Shown: positions 32,579 through 43,564, counted from the first letter of the stretch. The stretch: 64,000 nucleotides of DNA from Rhytidiadelphus loreus (GCA_947034895.1 OX344765.1:11723001-11787000), one strand, 5' to 3'. Numbers and translations are program-made. The notes: a model not told the origin generated them from the letters alone.

Positions 32579-33460
32579 TTGGGAAGGGAGGAAAGGCAAC
32601 CTTTGTTGGCCCTAGGACTTGAAATTGTGGAGCCAATATTGGACACCGCAAACGACCCTACAAAGCCAAATGAGAAGCGTAAATATACAAAACGACCTCA
32701 TCAACAGCTTGGTGAGGCATCAAAGTCCTCGACTACAAGTAGAAGACGTGCCGCGGGGGGTCCAGGGATTCGGCGTGGGGTTCAACAATTGGCTGTAGCT
32801 AGGAGCCTATCAGATGGCTTTGGGGATTGCGGTGACCAGACCTTGCCTAGACCGTCAATTTATTTTACCCCATCCGACACTAGATCGAAGTATTTTGCCA
32901 GAAGTTGCGGCAATTGGGGTGGAGTCCCGCGGAATCTCTTCCTCGATGGGCAGCCAACGATTAGGGATAGTTATAGAATTGAACCACAAAGTTGTAGCTG
33001 CCACATGAAAATAGCTTTGGTAAACATGAATTGGGGTGGGGAGGTCTTCAAAAATCCATGTGGTTTTGCTTTTGGACGAGTCATGTACAATATACAAGGT
33101 GGCAACGGTGAAGAGCTCCAATTGTGCTGCGATTTCGGGGCAGATTTTGGCATCCAGGCTGTGGAGCAACGGCATTGCAAGTTGCTTCCAGGTCGTTGTC
33201 GTGGTGGGGACATCGGCAACAGCTTCTATGGTGGGAACAACATTGAAGTCGGGGATAGCACCAAAGTTGATGTCCGATCAGATCCGTCTTTCCTATCGAG
33301 ATCAAGTGAGTTCCTGTTTTTGTTAGGGTTCCAAGATGAAGGACAATTGTTATTACGCCAAATTTTTAAAAAAAAACGCGAACATGCACGACTAGTAGGC
33401 AATCTCGAGATTCTGTCTGCGGGACTACCAACGCTAGCATGTACTACTGTAAAGTTTTAA
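32579..33460 (+). other. long open frame of uncertain coding status in the piggyBac element
   Basis: The frame is open for 293 codons but the first ATG is only at 33006. It could therefore be an exon of a spliced gene or a chance opening. The start is basic (KPNEKRKYTKRPHQQ, TSRRRAAGGPGIRRG); the rest is Gly/Asn/Cys-rich without a recognised domain. Overlapping frames on both strands (32855-33175 minus, 33036-33326 plus) are also open, which weakens any single choice. Confidence 0.3.
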
Positions 33461-33532
33461 CTTACAGTCAAGTACTACTAGCATGTCAGTACTACTGTAA
33501 AGTTTTAACTTATAGTCAAGTTCGACCACATC
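33439..33532. repeat. 48-bp tandem duplication
   Basis: GTACTACTGTAAAGTTTTAA then CTTACAGTCAAG recurs 48 bases later with one change (CTTATAGTCAAG). Each unit is itself partly palindromic around GTAAAGTTTTAACTTAC. Confidence 0.75.
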
Positions 33533-33805
33533 TCCCGCGAGGACCCATCCGCGCAAACCAGCTCGCCAACGACGCCGTCGACGAGGAGCTTCACGTCGTC
33601 GACAATCTCTCTGAATTTCAGAGCCTCCTACTTGGGAGGACGAGGAAGTTGCAGTCCAAGTCTACGTCGTGACACCACTTGGATCAAAGTGGGAGAATTA
33701 CACCATTTCATTGGGGCTATTAGAACTCATGTTCACCATACAGAATTCTTGTTCACCAAAATCTGATGAAGTTGGTTGTTCTGCTGGTGTGTAGGTGTGC
33801 AGGGC

Positions 33806-35569
33806 GTGGAAAATGACTATTCGTTAGAGGACGATTGGTAGCCTAATATTGACGACTTGTACTCATCCGGAGACGGTTATTCCGATGGAGACTCTTTCAT
33901 CGACGTTTTCCCAGAAGACGAACCTACTACAATGTTGGGAGAATTGGGAATGTATGGTGACGGTCCGCGAGAAGATGATGAAGAGTTCCTCTCCAAGTAC
34001 TACGAGGCGCACTGGCACACGAAGACATGGAATTTGTTACCAAGAAATGCCTTTAGAGGACCAACACCTGGTCCAACAGGAGAGTTTGATTTGCAGCTTT
34101 TTGCTCCTATCCAGTGTTTCTTGCAAATTTGGAATGAACAGATCCAGCGACGGATTGTATACCACATCAACACTTATGCTGATTACATCGACCCACAGAC
34201 CGGTACAAGGAAAGGAAGCGTGCATCCATCGTCGCCAATCACGTTGCTGGAGTACCGCCAGTTTTGTGGCATCTGCATTTTGATGGGCATCAAGAAGCAA
34301 CCTGCCATCCGAAATTATTGGCAACGAGTTGGCAGTTCTCTTCATTGTGCCTCCATTGCTTCTACGACGAGTCGTTTTAGATTTGAATATATTCTTCGTT
34401 GCTTGTATATGGTGCCGAAGGGGTCCTTTGTTACAAACAAAGATGACCCTACTTATGACCCTTTGGGCAAGTGCAGGTGGATCTTAGAGACTGTCACTGC
34501 TACTTTCAAAGCGTTGTGGAATCCAGGACCGTATGTGAGCATCGACGAGTGCATGATTGGCTATAACGGTAAATACTGCTCGTTCAAACAGTACATGCCA
34601 ATGAAGCCGATCACCCATGGAATCAAGTTATGGGTTCTTGCAGATAGCAAGACCAAATTAGTTTGGAATTTGGAAGTATATGTGGGAGCTACAAATGAAT
34701 GCAGAGGAAACCAACTTCAACAAAATTCCTTGGGCATGGGAGGTGTTGTTGTCTCGCGACTAACTGCCGGCATGGATGACATGTTTTACCGCATAGCAAT
34801 GGACAACTTTTTTTCCTCAGTGAAGTTGTTCGACAACTTGCTACAGCGAGGCTTGTATGCCGTTGGCACAACATGGCAGCAGAGAAAAGGTTTTCCAAGC
34901 TCCTTGAGCATCACAGGGCAGGAAACTCGTGGATCGCTTCAAGTACGCGTCCACCGCGACCGTTAGATGGCGGCTATACATTGGCAAGATGCAAAAGGTG
35001 TTCATTTCCTTTCAACCTCAGAAGATCCCATGGTGTGTGGAGGTGTGTCTGTCTTGCGGAATAAGGGTCCACAACGGTGTGTGATTTCCACGAGCCCAAT
35101 CCAACTTGCATATTCTGAGCACATGCGTGGTGTTGACGTTAGCGACCAACTTCGGGGTTCATACTTTGTGCAGATTGCCACAAAAAAATGGTGGCACCGT
35201 GTCTACTTCTTTGCCCTAGACACGGCATTGACAAATACCTATATAATGTACCGAGAAGGTTGCGGTGTTCGCGGCATTCGTCCAAAAGTTCATCGAGACT
35301 TCAACCTGGAAGTGGCGTATTCTCTCATGGGCTTGCCAGTTCCAGATCCAGTATTTGGCTTCGGGTAGGTGCGTGCACGACAACCAAGCCGTTCTAGTCA
35401 CCAAGCTGCAGGTACAGGAGAATCACACCTGCCTCATCTGACAATGAGCTGTCGTGTGTGTTTTGTTTGTCGAAAGCGCACCTCTTTTGTTTGCACGAAG
35501 TGTCCAGGAACACGTTTGTGCAAGGCGAATTGCTTTCAGATTTACCACGAGGGGCCACCTACTGTGTGA
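33806..35569 (+). pseudogene. piggyBac transposase frame interrupted by three in-frame TAG codons
   Basis: This is a DDE_Tnp_1_7-type (piggyBac) transposase, which cuts and pastes at TTAA. One continuous reading frame covers the family's usual length of about 570-590 codons. TAG codons at 33839-33841, 34964-34966 and 35366-35368 break it, and there is no frameshift. The N-terminus is acidic (EDDW, DGYSDGDSFIDVFPEDEP). All catalytic Asp remain: SIDECMIGYNGKY (codon 34544), MDNFFSSVKLFDNL (34802) and GVDVSDQLRGSY (35135 and 35144). RYWQ-like NYWQRVGS and AIHWQDAKGVHFLST are further family motifs. The last piece holds the Cys-rich zinc-binding end CRVCFVCRKRTSFVCTKC then CKANCFQIYH, and a TGA stop. 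It is probably a recently inactivated copy; an upstream exon is possible. Confidence 0.85.
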
Positions 35570-36915
35570 GTGAGTTCGGCGATGACAAACATTCGGCGCA
35601 GGTGGAGGAAGGTCATTCGGTAAGGTAAGTGTGTTTTCTCAGCATCGAATTTGGATGGTTTTTGTTTTGATTGTTGTCGGAGCTCTTAGCTGATTTGACT
35701 CTGAAGCTAGAAGAGGGCACCGAAGTCAAAGTGTAGGCTGATAATTGTTTTGCTTTGCTCAGTTTGTTTTTACTGGGGTACATATGCAAGAGGTGATGCA
35801 AGCACTTGGCATTTGAATAGATGCGTTGCGGTTCAGCAAAGTGACTTGTTGTGCATACTAGTCATGCACGAATTTTCCGTTTTCAGTAGTTTAGGAAGTT
35901 GAAGCATCGAGAGGTATGCTCCCCTTTTTGTAACATCACCTTGTCGTGGTAATCTAGGCTCTGCCCTTTGCAGTCCCGGAATGAAATGAAAGCGATTTAG
36001 AAAACCGAGTTTTTGTTTTTCACCACTTGCCTTTTTGCACTACATTGTCAATTGCACCTGAGATGGGGGAGTGGTTGCGCTGATCGGGTGCTGTGGTGTC
36101 CATTTGTGATGCGGTGGGCGACAATTCTGGCGATTCTTCCATCTGCGGAGGCGGATGTAACTGCCCTGACGAGCGGTTGCATTATCCAAGTAGGACTTCG
36201 TGGATAAGGTAGGAGCTTCTGAGAGCGCCAGGGTGGACGTAGGGGGAACACAAACAAGACAGGTGGTCGGAAGGTGGGGAGGAAAAGACAAAGCATCGTG
36301 GTCACATATCTTTCCAAGATTTTGCTTGTACATGGCGGTCCACTTTTGCCTGTATGAGACTTGAACGTTGTCGTATACAACCAAATCTGCGCCTGGAATT
36401 CATGACTTCTGGTCTGCAAAAAGCTCAGCCAACTAGTGTGCTCGCCATTCCACAAAAGAAACCGTGCCGATTGGGCTTTGTCTTGCTACAACTTTGTGCA
36501 TTTGTCCGTATATGAAACCTTCATTGTGTATTTTTTTTGAGGACCTGTCAGTGAATGACGCTCCTATTCACCGGGACTTTGTCAAATGTTAAAATTGAAC
36601 CTGGTCCATGAACACCTTCACAAGCCAGATTAGTAGCCCCCAATTTGCAGCCAATTACATTGAATGCAACATCTGATTTTCTCGATTTTGGGAGACCGTA
36701 TCTCCAATCGCTGCTGCAAGCTTTCTGGACACATGCGTCTTCAAAGATTGCTCAGCACAATGTGCACAGCCAGATGCTTGCCATTTTCTGCAAGATTGTT
36801 TGTAAGAGGTTGATGCATCATTTCAGCCGTTTGGATTTTTTATTATGGCCTCAAAGTAATTTTGAGGCACTTGTATTTGGATCCTGTATGCAATAAAAGT
36901 GTTGGCCCCCCCAAA

Positions 36916-36939
36916 TGACCACGGTCACTAAAGGGTTAA
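36916..36939. repeat. right end of the piggyBac element (palindrome, TIR, TTAA)
   Basis: TGACCACGGTCA at 36916-36927 is a palindrome overlapping the 14-bp TIR that ends GGG at 36935, followed by TTAA. It mirrors the GTGACC/GGTCG stem at the left end. Confidence 0.75.
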
Positions 36940-37182
36940 CCTCTCCTTCATGTTGGGCAAATCAAACTTTTCGAAAAACCTTTACACCTTCCTATTCATT
37001 CATTTTCACTTCCAACTACTATCTCAGAAGTTGCTGCTGTCACCACCAATGGAAGCCAAACTCATGCCTGAACTTCAGAAAAATTGGATGAATGAAATTT
37101 CATTATTCTTCACCGAGTGTGCATGATTCTTCAACTTTGTTAGTCGTTCACTTTCTGGACATCGGTGGGCTTAGGGGTTAAA
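36940..37182. mobile_element. possible TTAA-flanked MITE abutting the piggyBac element
   Basis: It lies between the piggyBac TTAA (36936-36939) and TTAA at 37183-37186. The right end, in reverse complement, is CCCCTAAGCCC; the left end CCTCTCC is a poor match. Read in reverse it shares GTCCAGA, ACTAACAAAG and CATTCATCCAATTT with 472-692. The two elements may share one TTAA. Confidence 0.35.
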
Positions 37183-37186
37183 CTTG

Positions 37187-37813
37187 TTGCATTAAACTTT
37201 AAGAATGCATATTATTTTGGTCTCTTATAATTACCGTAGTCAACAAATAATTACGATAATCGACATTATTTGGCCTAAAGATTTGGTGTAACAAATACTG
37301 TAGCCAATTCAATAAGTATAAAATATTCTAACTATTTTATATTGCATTTCTTTTACTAGAAATGTTTATATTTATATTTGTTGAGTGTCTCCCGACTTCT
37401 TTGCCCCATTATTTCCACGAAGTCATTAAAATTTTCAAAGAATGAAAAAACGTAATACAAAACAATTAGTGCATCTCACACTAATCCAATTAAATTGAGC
37501 ACCATACCAGACTTGGTGTAGTTGGTGTAACGAATCTTGAGCGGAGAATCGACGAGAACCCCCACCGCTCGTCCAACGACATGGACGAGACCCGCCCAAC
37601 CACGGATATAGGGCAAGTTTCCTCCACACCTAAACCCGCTGGGTGTGGATAGGCCCACATAAACCCGCGACGCCCCCTTAGCCGCGTGTTCCCATCTCCT
37701 TCTAGGACCTCCTCCATTCCCCCTGCAACCTCATCAGATTGCTTGTTTTCAAGTGCTCCACGATTTCGCAGCCAAATTCCGCGGTGAAGCTCGCAATTGT
37801 GATCTCGACCACC
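37187..37813. other. spacer and 5' region of the plastid ribosomal gene
   Basis: AT-rich to about 37480, then GC rises toward the PSRP3 start. No separate gene is seen; minus-strand ORFs here are antisense to the 5' UTR and transit peptide. Confidence 0.45.
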
Positions 37814-39927
37814 ATGGCGGCAGTGGCGTGCGCTGGAGCTTTTGCTGGAGCTCTCACGCAGCAATGGGCGCCTTCTTCTTCTTCTTCCGCCTCGAGCTCC
37901 GCTGTGTCTGCTTCCCGGAGTGTGGCGTTCCGGGGCGCTGCTGTAGCCGTGAAGCCACTCAGGAGTTCCAGGAGGCTCCAGGACAACAGGGTACAGGGGT
38001 GGACTGTTAGGGCGTCGGTCGAGGGTGCTGGTGAGGGCGAGTTGGTGTTGAACAAGCCTGAGGGCTCAGGCAAGAAGGTGAGGGGTGGAAGAGAATGAGG
38101 GTTTGGCGTGTTCGTGTTGCTTGCGAATTGGAACATTTTTATGCCGGTTATGCAGCCTGTGCGGTAATCAGACAGGAGAACGAGCTAACGTGCCCAAGGT
38201 GTACATTTTAGGGCGAGAGTGTACACCTTCGTTACATGTGTTAATTTCTTTTTGGAGAAGACACTATCATAGTGATACATTCTTGACCTAGAATGCACGT
38301 TTTAGCCGAATTGGATTTGCTGTCCATTCAATGCTGCCCAAGGTGTAAATTCTAGGACGAGAATTTACAGCTTCGTTGCATGTGTTAATTTCTTCAGTCA
38401 TGGACACCAGATACATTCTTGCCCTAGAATGCACGTTTTAGCCGAATTGGTTTTGACTGTCCAAATAAGGTGTAGTTATTGTCAGTCTTGTGAGCTTTTT
38501 TCTTCTGTAATGGACACTAGCATAATGATTCATCCTTGTCTTGGAATGCACGTTTTAGCCGAATTGGATTTGCTGTCCATATAAGGTGTAGATATTGTCA
38601 GCAATGCTAGGGATTTCGCTTGATTTTTGGAATAGGTGAAAGAGGATGCCTGCTTCTCTCTTGTGAGCTTCTTTTCGAAAACATCCTGCACGAGTGCGGT
38701 TGGCGAAGTGATTCCGAGTTTGTGAAAAGATAGCTGAGTAGTGCACTGCGGTTTGGATTGTTCGGGAATGGGAAATAGTGTATGGAAATGATATGAAGCC
38801 ATTAGGTTTTAGAGAATTTATGTGGAGTTGATGAAGAGCGTCGAGCGGTTGGTCATGGTCGTCTAAACCTCAATTCAGTAGAGCCTAGTTTTCTAGGTTC
38901 TAGGATTCAGGTTTACAATGTGCATTTGACTTAAAGCTAAAAAGACGTGCTGTGAGGCGGGGAACCCATTCCTGTGGCTTTCAGCTGTTTTGAGGGGTTT
39001 CCATTATTGGAATAGTTTTATTTTGTTTTGGGAGAGAAACTTTCCCATTTTTGAGGATTCCAATGCATTAAATTTTATACTGTATGAGGAAATTGTGAAT
39101 GTTTGAAGCTTGAAATAGTAAGGTTTTAATCACAAGGTTAGGCTACCCTTGAATAATATGTATTGCTGCATCTTTGGCTGTGATAGAACCTAGAAGTATC
39201 TCGTATCTTACGAGTCACATGTGGATGACACATGCATTGTAAATGGGTGAATGTGAAGCCACATGAAAAGGACCCCACGCAAATGGTCCTACCTTAGTCT
39301 TTTGCATATGAAGTAGTGTCGAATAGCTTGAATTTGCCCATCGTATCTGTTTCAGTGACGAGTTTAATTTTAAGCGTTCATGAAATGCCGTGATTTCACA
39401 CAGCTATCAAGTCAGGGAAGACTCTTGGCAATTCTGCAGGGTAGGCAACGGGTGGTGGTGACACCCCAAGTGTATAATCTACGGAGAGAATGCATCTGTA
39501 GAGTACATTACAGGGGGCAGTGTCACCTAAGCAGAGCTCGCCATCCTAGTACCAGAAAGGGTTGTTTCCGTCATCATTCTAATTATACTTCAGTGTTTCC
39601 TGTGCTTGATTTCCTGTTATGGTCTTAATCTTTTGCCCACTCGGTTTGCAGAAAAAAGTGGTGATTGCTGCTCCAAAGAAGCAAAGGGTGTTGCTGAGGT
39701 TTTTGTGGTTGGAGAAGAACATCGGGATCGCACTTGACCAGGTGGTGCCTGGCCATGGAACCATCCCCCTCAGCCCCTACTTCTTCTGGCCGCGCAAGGA
39801 CGCCTGGGAGCAACTCAAGACCAAGCTCGATAGCAAGGGCTGGATTTCCAGGAAGAGGACCATCATCTTACTCAACCAAGCTACGGATATCATCAACTTG
39901 TGGCAGGCTAACGCCGCCAACCTTTAG
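37814..39927 (+). CDS. PSRP3: chloroplast 30S ribosomal protein 3 (PSRP-3/cS23, Ycf65 homologue)
   Basis: There are two exons, 37814-38077 and 39652-39927 (TAG), giving 179 residues. The ATG is in the context ACCATGG. Residues 1-68 are a chloroplast transit peptide rich in Ala and Ser ([16 protein letters not shown]) with a likely cleavage at VRA/SVEG. The mature domain is the Ycf65 family: [58 protein letters not shown] and NLWQ. The protein binds the small plastid ribosomal subunit. In some algae it is plastid-encoded; here it is nuclear with an added presequence. Introns use GTGAGG and TTTGCAG. Intron 1 (1574 bases) holds a tandem repeat. Confidence 0.93.
38200..38605. repeat. tandem repeat in PSRP3 intron 1, about 3 units
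   Basis: GAATGCACGTTTTAGCCGAA followed by TTGG occurs at 38291, 38427 and 38544 (spacing 136 and 117). Around it TGTCCAT, AAGGTGTA, GTTAATTTCTT and TGGACAC words recur in the same order. There is no splice signal or ORF inside. Confidence 0.75.
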
Positions 39928-41839
39928 AGGCGGATTCTTTAGATGTGCCCGCCCTCACACTAGTTGTAATGTTCTTATTAAATTTGCAATCGAGAGTTCT
40001 CTGACAATTTTTCGGTATTCGTGTTGCACTGTTTTTTTCAATTTTCTTCTTCCCTACTCTGGAGTTCTTTGAAGTGGAAGAAAAGGCTTTTTGTGTTTGA
40101 TTTTGAGACAAAAATCATTCTTGCACAGGTAGAATTCACTGCTAAGTAACTGTTTCTAGGACCGACCCTAAAAGATTATTTCCTTCAAAGCTAATAGTTG
40201 ATTTTAAGTGAATTTCAAAACATATCACTCTTTCCTCAAAAAATGTAGGATATGACCTCTCCTTTCTCTCTTTCAGCCCATTTTGTAACCTTCCTTGAAA
40301 TCTCCCCCAATATATTTGAAACTCCTGCAGACAAGGAGCAGCCACTTTTGACCATGTGGGCACTAAAACATTTGCTTTAGTTATTCAGTGAGTACCACAA
40401 CGAAAAGTCTTAAGACATTTACAGAGTGTTAACAGAGAGGATTGGATGTAGCGAAAAATTGAATGAAATGGATGAAAAAATTCCCATAATTAAATGATCA
40501 ATTAGTGTGAATTGCTGGAAAAAGAAGTCTTGATCAATTAGTGTGAATGGGAATTGGAATATTGCAAAATTCACAATTGATGAAAATTATTTTATAGTTC
40601 TTAGTAGAAACCAAATTTCCATGTCATTTCTATAATTGGAAAACCAACAAATTGTAGTTGGTAGCACTTTTGAACTACAAATATGAGATGTTGAGCTTTG
40701 CATACTATAAATTGCAATATAATATAGAATTTTAGAACCAACAAAATGTAAAGTTCATTCTATTAGTGAAAATCCTCATGAAGATCAATTAAAAAAGATC
40801 ATATTTATTCATGGCATTCATATCAATAATAAGGACTTAGAAGTTGCCAAAATACACTTGAAAATCATCTTTTAGCAATTTTTTTTGTGCTGTCCATTGA
40901 GTTCAGTTTTAGGCTTTTTGTGGTAGAACTTTTTGCTCCCAAGTACCAATAGAAATAAAAATTATACTTCCATAAAGCTAATCAATTTTTCTATCTTATG
41001 AGAAAGTTTTTAAGAGTTTCACCAAAGATTGAGGTCATAGGAATCTGCTTGAAATTCACTTTGTCCCTCCAGGGGACAATGGGACTTTTGGGGTTAAACA
41101 TCTTTACTTGTAGAAAATTCAATCAATTCAAGAGTTTGTGTGGCCTAGTTAAACTAGCTACTTTTTAAGTAAGCTCTTATTGCTATTCAAACATCCTTAC
41201 AGTCATGTAACTTAGTTTTTGTTAAATGCAAAGCCCCCCCCTTTTGATCTAGAGCTAATACTATCCTACATGAAGGTCAAATTTGGTACGGAGTATAAAT
41301 ATAAGTCATTTTTGTAAGAAAAAAATACTACATGAATGGTGTGAAGTGATATAAACCCCTAAGCATGTTGTGTGGAAATTCAATTTTGACACCCGAGTGT
41401 TGAATCAAACCTTCATGTATGGTACCTCAATGATGAACTTTTTCCTTCCATTGACTGCAAACTGAAACACACTCAAAATTTTCATCCATCCTTAAACAAA
41501 AATGGATGAAAATTCTCAAAACGCTTGGACATTTGAAATCATCCATGAACCACTTTATGGCACGGTGGGCAGTTACGGGTCAACACGATTTTCAACACCA
41601 ACAGCGACGACCCAATTCACTCCCGCCGTCGATCCACCTTCCACGAAACTTCCCTTTCAGTCTCTTCAAAAGGAGCAACCTCTGTCAAGACGCTTCCAGA
41701 ATCTTCCAATACAGACACGAATTCGCCTTCTCCGAAAACACGCACAGACAGAAACAGACCTAGAAACACACCCACACACCCACAGAGCATTGCCGGAGAC
41801 GAAGACGAAGACGAAGAAGAAGCCGGATTCTCTTCGGCT
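39928..41839. other. spacer between PSRP3 and AHA1
   Basis: AT-rich from 40.1 to 41.4 kb, with one arm of an inverted repeat at 40910-41085. From 41.5 kb GC rises into the AHA1 5' UTR, which has a purine-rich GACGAAGACGAAGACGAAGA run just before the start. Confidence 0.45.
40910..41085 (-). repeat. inverted repeat arm left of AHA1, partner at 43565-43740
   Basis: In reverse complement it reads GGTGAAACTCTTAAAAACTT, TCATAAGAT, AATTTTTATTTCTATTGGTA and CTTGGGAGCAAAA, matching 43565-43740 almost continuously. The two arms face each other across the AHA1 gene. Confidence 0.7.
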
Positions 41840-42490
41840 ATGGCGGAGGTGAAGGAGGAGGAGGCGATGGGTCTGGCAGGAAATGGCACCCCGGAGTCGG
41901 ACCCCGAGCTCAAGAAAACGTCTTCCTACCGTTACTGGGTGCGCAGCTCCACCATGACGGCGCCCAAGACGGCTCCCCGCCCTTTGACAGCGGACGAGAT
42001 CACAGCGAAGAGCAGCAGCAACAATGGCGCGCAGTTGGCAGGCTCCAAGTGGAACCAGGCGGGGACGTGGGAGGAGAAGGTGTTAAGCTCCTGGGCGTAC
42101 AGCCGCGTGAAGGCGCTTCTCCCCGCCGTGGAGCCCGTGGAGTTCGACCAGGGCTGCACGGCTAGGGTTGTGGAGGTGACGAGCTGTAGCGGCGATGCGT
42201 CGATGGTGACTGTGCGGCAACGGAAGCGTGTGGGCTATACATTTGAAATCGAGATGAAGTATGCGGTGACGATGAGGGAGGAGGACGGGAAGGCGATTGA
42301 AGGCAAAATGAAGGTGCCGGAAGCGTGCTATGGCGAGCTGGATGATCTGGAGCTCGAGGTGACGGTTAGCGCGGCTGATGTGAAGGACGAGGAGAAGCGG
42401 AGGACGGTGAAGCAGAATTTGACGAAGCTGTTGTTGCCGAGGATTCGGCGGAAGCTCGAGGAGTTTGAGGCGGAGCTGAAGGAGAGGTAA
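41840..42490 (+). CDS. AHA1: Aha1-domain activator of Hsp90 ATPase, single-exon (216 aa)
   Basis: This is a co-chaperone of the Aha1 N-terminal-domain family, which binds the middle domain of cytosolic Hsp90 and speeds its ATPase. Family features are SYRYWVRSS near residue 29, SKWNQAGTWEEK near 70, WAYSRVKALL near 85, a strand-rich middle (VTVRQRKRVGYTFEIEMKY), LDDLELEVTV, and a C-terminal helix VKQNLTKLLLPRIRRKLEEF. Only the N-terminal module is present; the C-terminal AHSA1/START-like domain of longer homologues is absent, as in the shorter plant type. It starts at the first ATG after the purine-rich leader. No intron is needed. Confidence 0.88.
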   Translation: MAEVKEEEAMGLAGNGTPESDPELKKTSSYRYWVRSSTMTAPKTAPRPLTADEITAKSSSNNGAQLAGSKWNQAGTWEEKVLSSWAYSRVKALLPAVEPVEFDQGCTARVVEVTSCSGDASMVTVRQRKRVGYTFEIEMKYAVTMREEDGKAIEGKMKVPEACYGELDDLELEVTVSAADVKDEEKRRTVKQNLTKLLLPRIRRKLEEFEAELKER

Positions 42491-43564
42491 TGGTTGGCTG
42501 CAAGAAAAAACTACCTTGGGGATTGATGTCATTGAACAGGGGTATTTTTTTTGGTATCGCAACTTCGGTGGACCTGCTGTGAAGTCGTTTTCGTAGACCG
42601 GAGGGTTTCATATGAAAGGATCGTTAAACCGTTATCGTCTGTGCGAAGGTTGTTGCATTTCGAGTCGCTGTTGCATTCAAATTTTTGTGTCTCTGCGTTA
42701 CGACGCGGAAGATGATACCCGATCAGGTCACATTTTGATTATTCTCAAAGAGAAGAGTTAGGTGTGGGAGAGAGAGAAAATGGTTACCTGAACCACAGTA
42801 GGATATTCATCAGATGTGTCGTCTGCTCTATGTATAATCCGTTGGCTTCTTCGTCATGGATTTATTACTAGCTACATAGCATTTAAGCTATTTGCAATCC
42901 AACATTTTAGAAAATGGTTCAACTTTTGACATTCTTCTTCTGTTTCCTTAAATGAGCATGTGGTGGCTTTCTGATTGAGTCGGAAAGATTGCTTTGATGA
43001 TGTAGGTGCCATTTTGTTTAAATTCCTATTTAGAGAAAAAAAAACTACTCGAATGAAATTGAAATACAAAGATTGTACATTAGGACTCAACTGTTGCTGT
43101 CGCTTTGTTTGTCAATCATATATTGGAGGATCCGTGCTGTAGTTCAAACTCAGATTGTTATAGCCTTACTTTTTTCACTGGACCCTGCCAAATACTGATT
43201 GATTATTTTCAAAGAATGGGTTACCTGAATCTCACATATGATATTCATCAGAGATTTCTTGTGCTTTATTGAATGTATATGGATTTAGTAGCTTCGTAGG
43301 TTTCAAACTACTCTCGAGCAACTTCATATAGAACGCTTCAATTCAACACTCAACCTCCGTTCTTTTGGAGCACGTGGTGATTCTTTTCGTTCTGGTGGAG
43401 CCGGTAGGTATAGCTTTCATGATGATGTTGAGCTCCGGTAGGTAACATATATGATTTTCTTTCATTCTTTTTAATTTTTACATGGATAAGATTGAAAACA
43501 TAAAGATTTGACTCTTTTTAATTTTTACATGGGTAGGCTTGAAAACATAAAGCCAGTGCGAATC
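42491..43564. repeat. 3' flank of AHA1 with a direct duplication (period about 455)
   Basis: Words in 42730-42985 (TGATTATT, GGTTACCTGAA, GATATTCATCAGA, ATGGATTTA, AGCATGTGGTG) recur in order at 43195-43385. At 43465-43560 CTTTTTAATTTTTACATGG then TTGAAAACATAAAG is a tandem pair (period about 55). No gene is seen. Confidence 0.6.

Larger units (their letters stand above)
28873..36935 (+). mobile_element. full-length piggyBac-superfamily transposon, 8.06 kb
   Basis: The element is flanked by TTAA at 28869-28872 and 36936-36939. It has 14-bp perfect terminal inverted repeats (CCCTTTAGTGACCG at the left, CGGTCACTAAAGGG at the right). TTAA targets and CCC/GGG ends are diagnostic of piggyBac. Inside, on the plus strand, are a transposase frame (about 33806-35569), two intact ORFs of unknown function (29282-29698 and 30736-31194) and a longer unrecognised open frame (32579-33460). 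Tandem repeats lie at 29680-30250, 31545-32000 and 33439-33530. It is long for the superfamily, whose autonomous members are usually 2-3 kb. Both ends carry palindromes just inside the TIR. Confidence 0.9.

Noticed and set aside
32855..33175. Minus-strand 106-codon ORF inside the piggyBac element
   Set aside because: It overlaps the long plus-strand open frame and other open frames; no family similarity decides between them.
35366..35411. Short intron to remove the third TAG of the transposase
   Set aside because: GT and AG occur but the intron would be under 50 bases, below the usual plant minimum; an in-frame stop is simpler.
37702..38136. Minus-strand 144-codon ORF over the PSRP3 transit peptide
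   Set aside because: It is antisense to a clear coding exon and rich in low-complexity residues.
42083..42562. Minus-strand 159-codon ORF across AHA1
   Set aside because: The His/Leu/Arg-rich product is a mirror of the AHA1 codons and has no support of its own.
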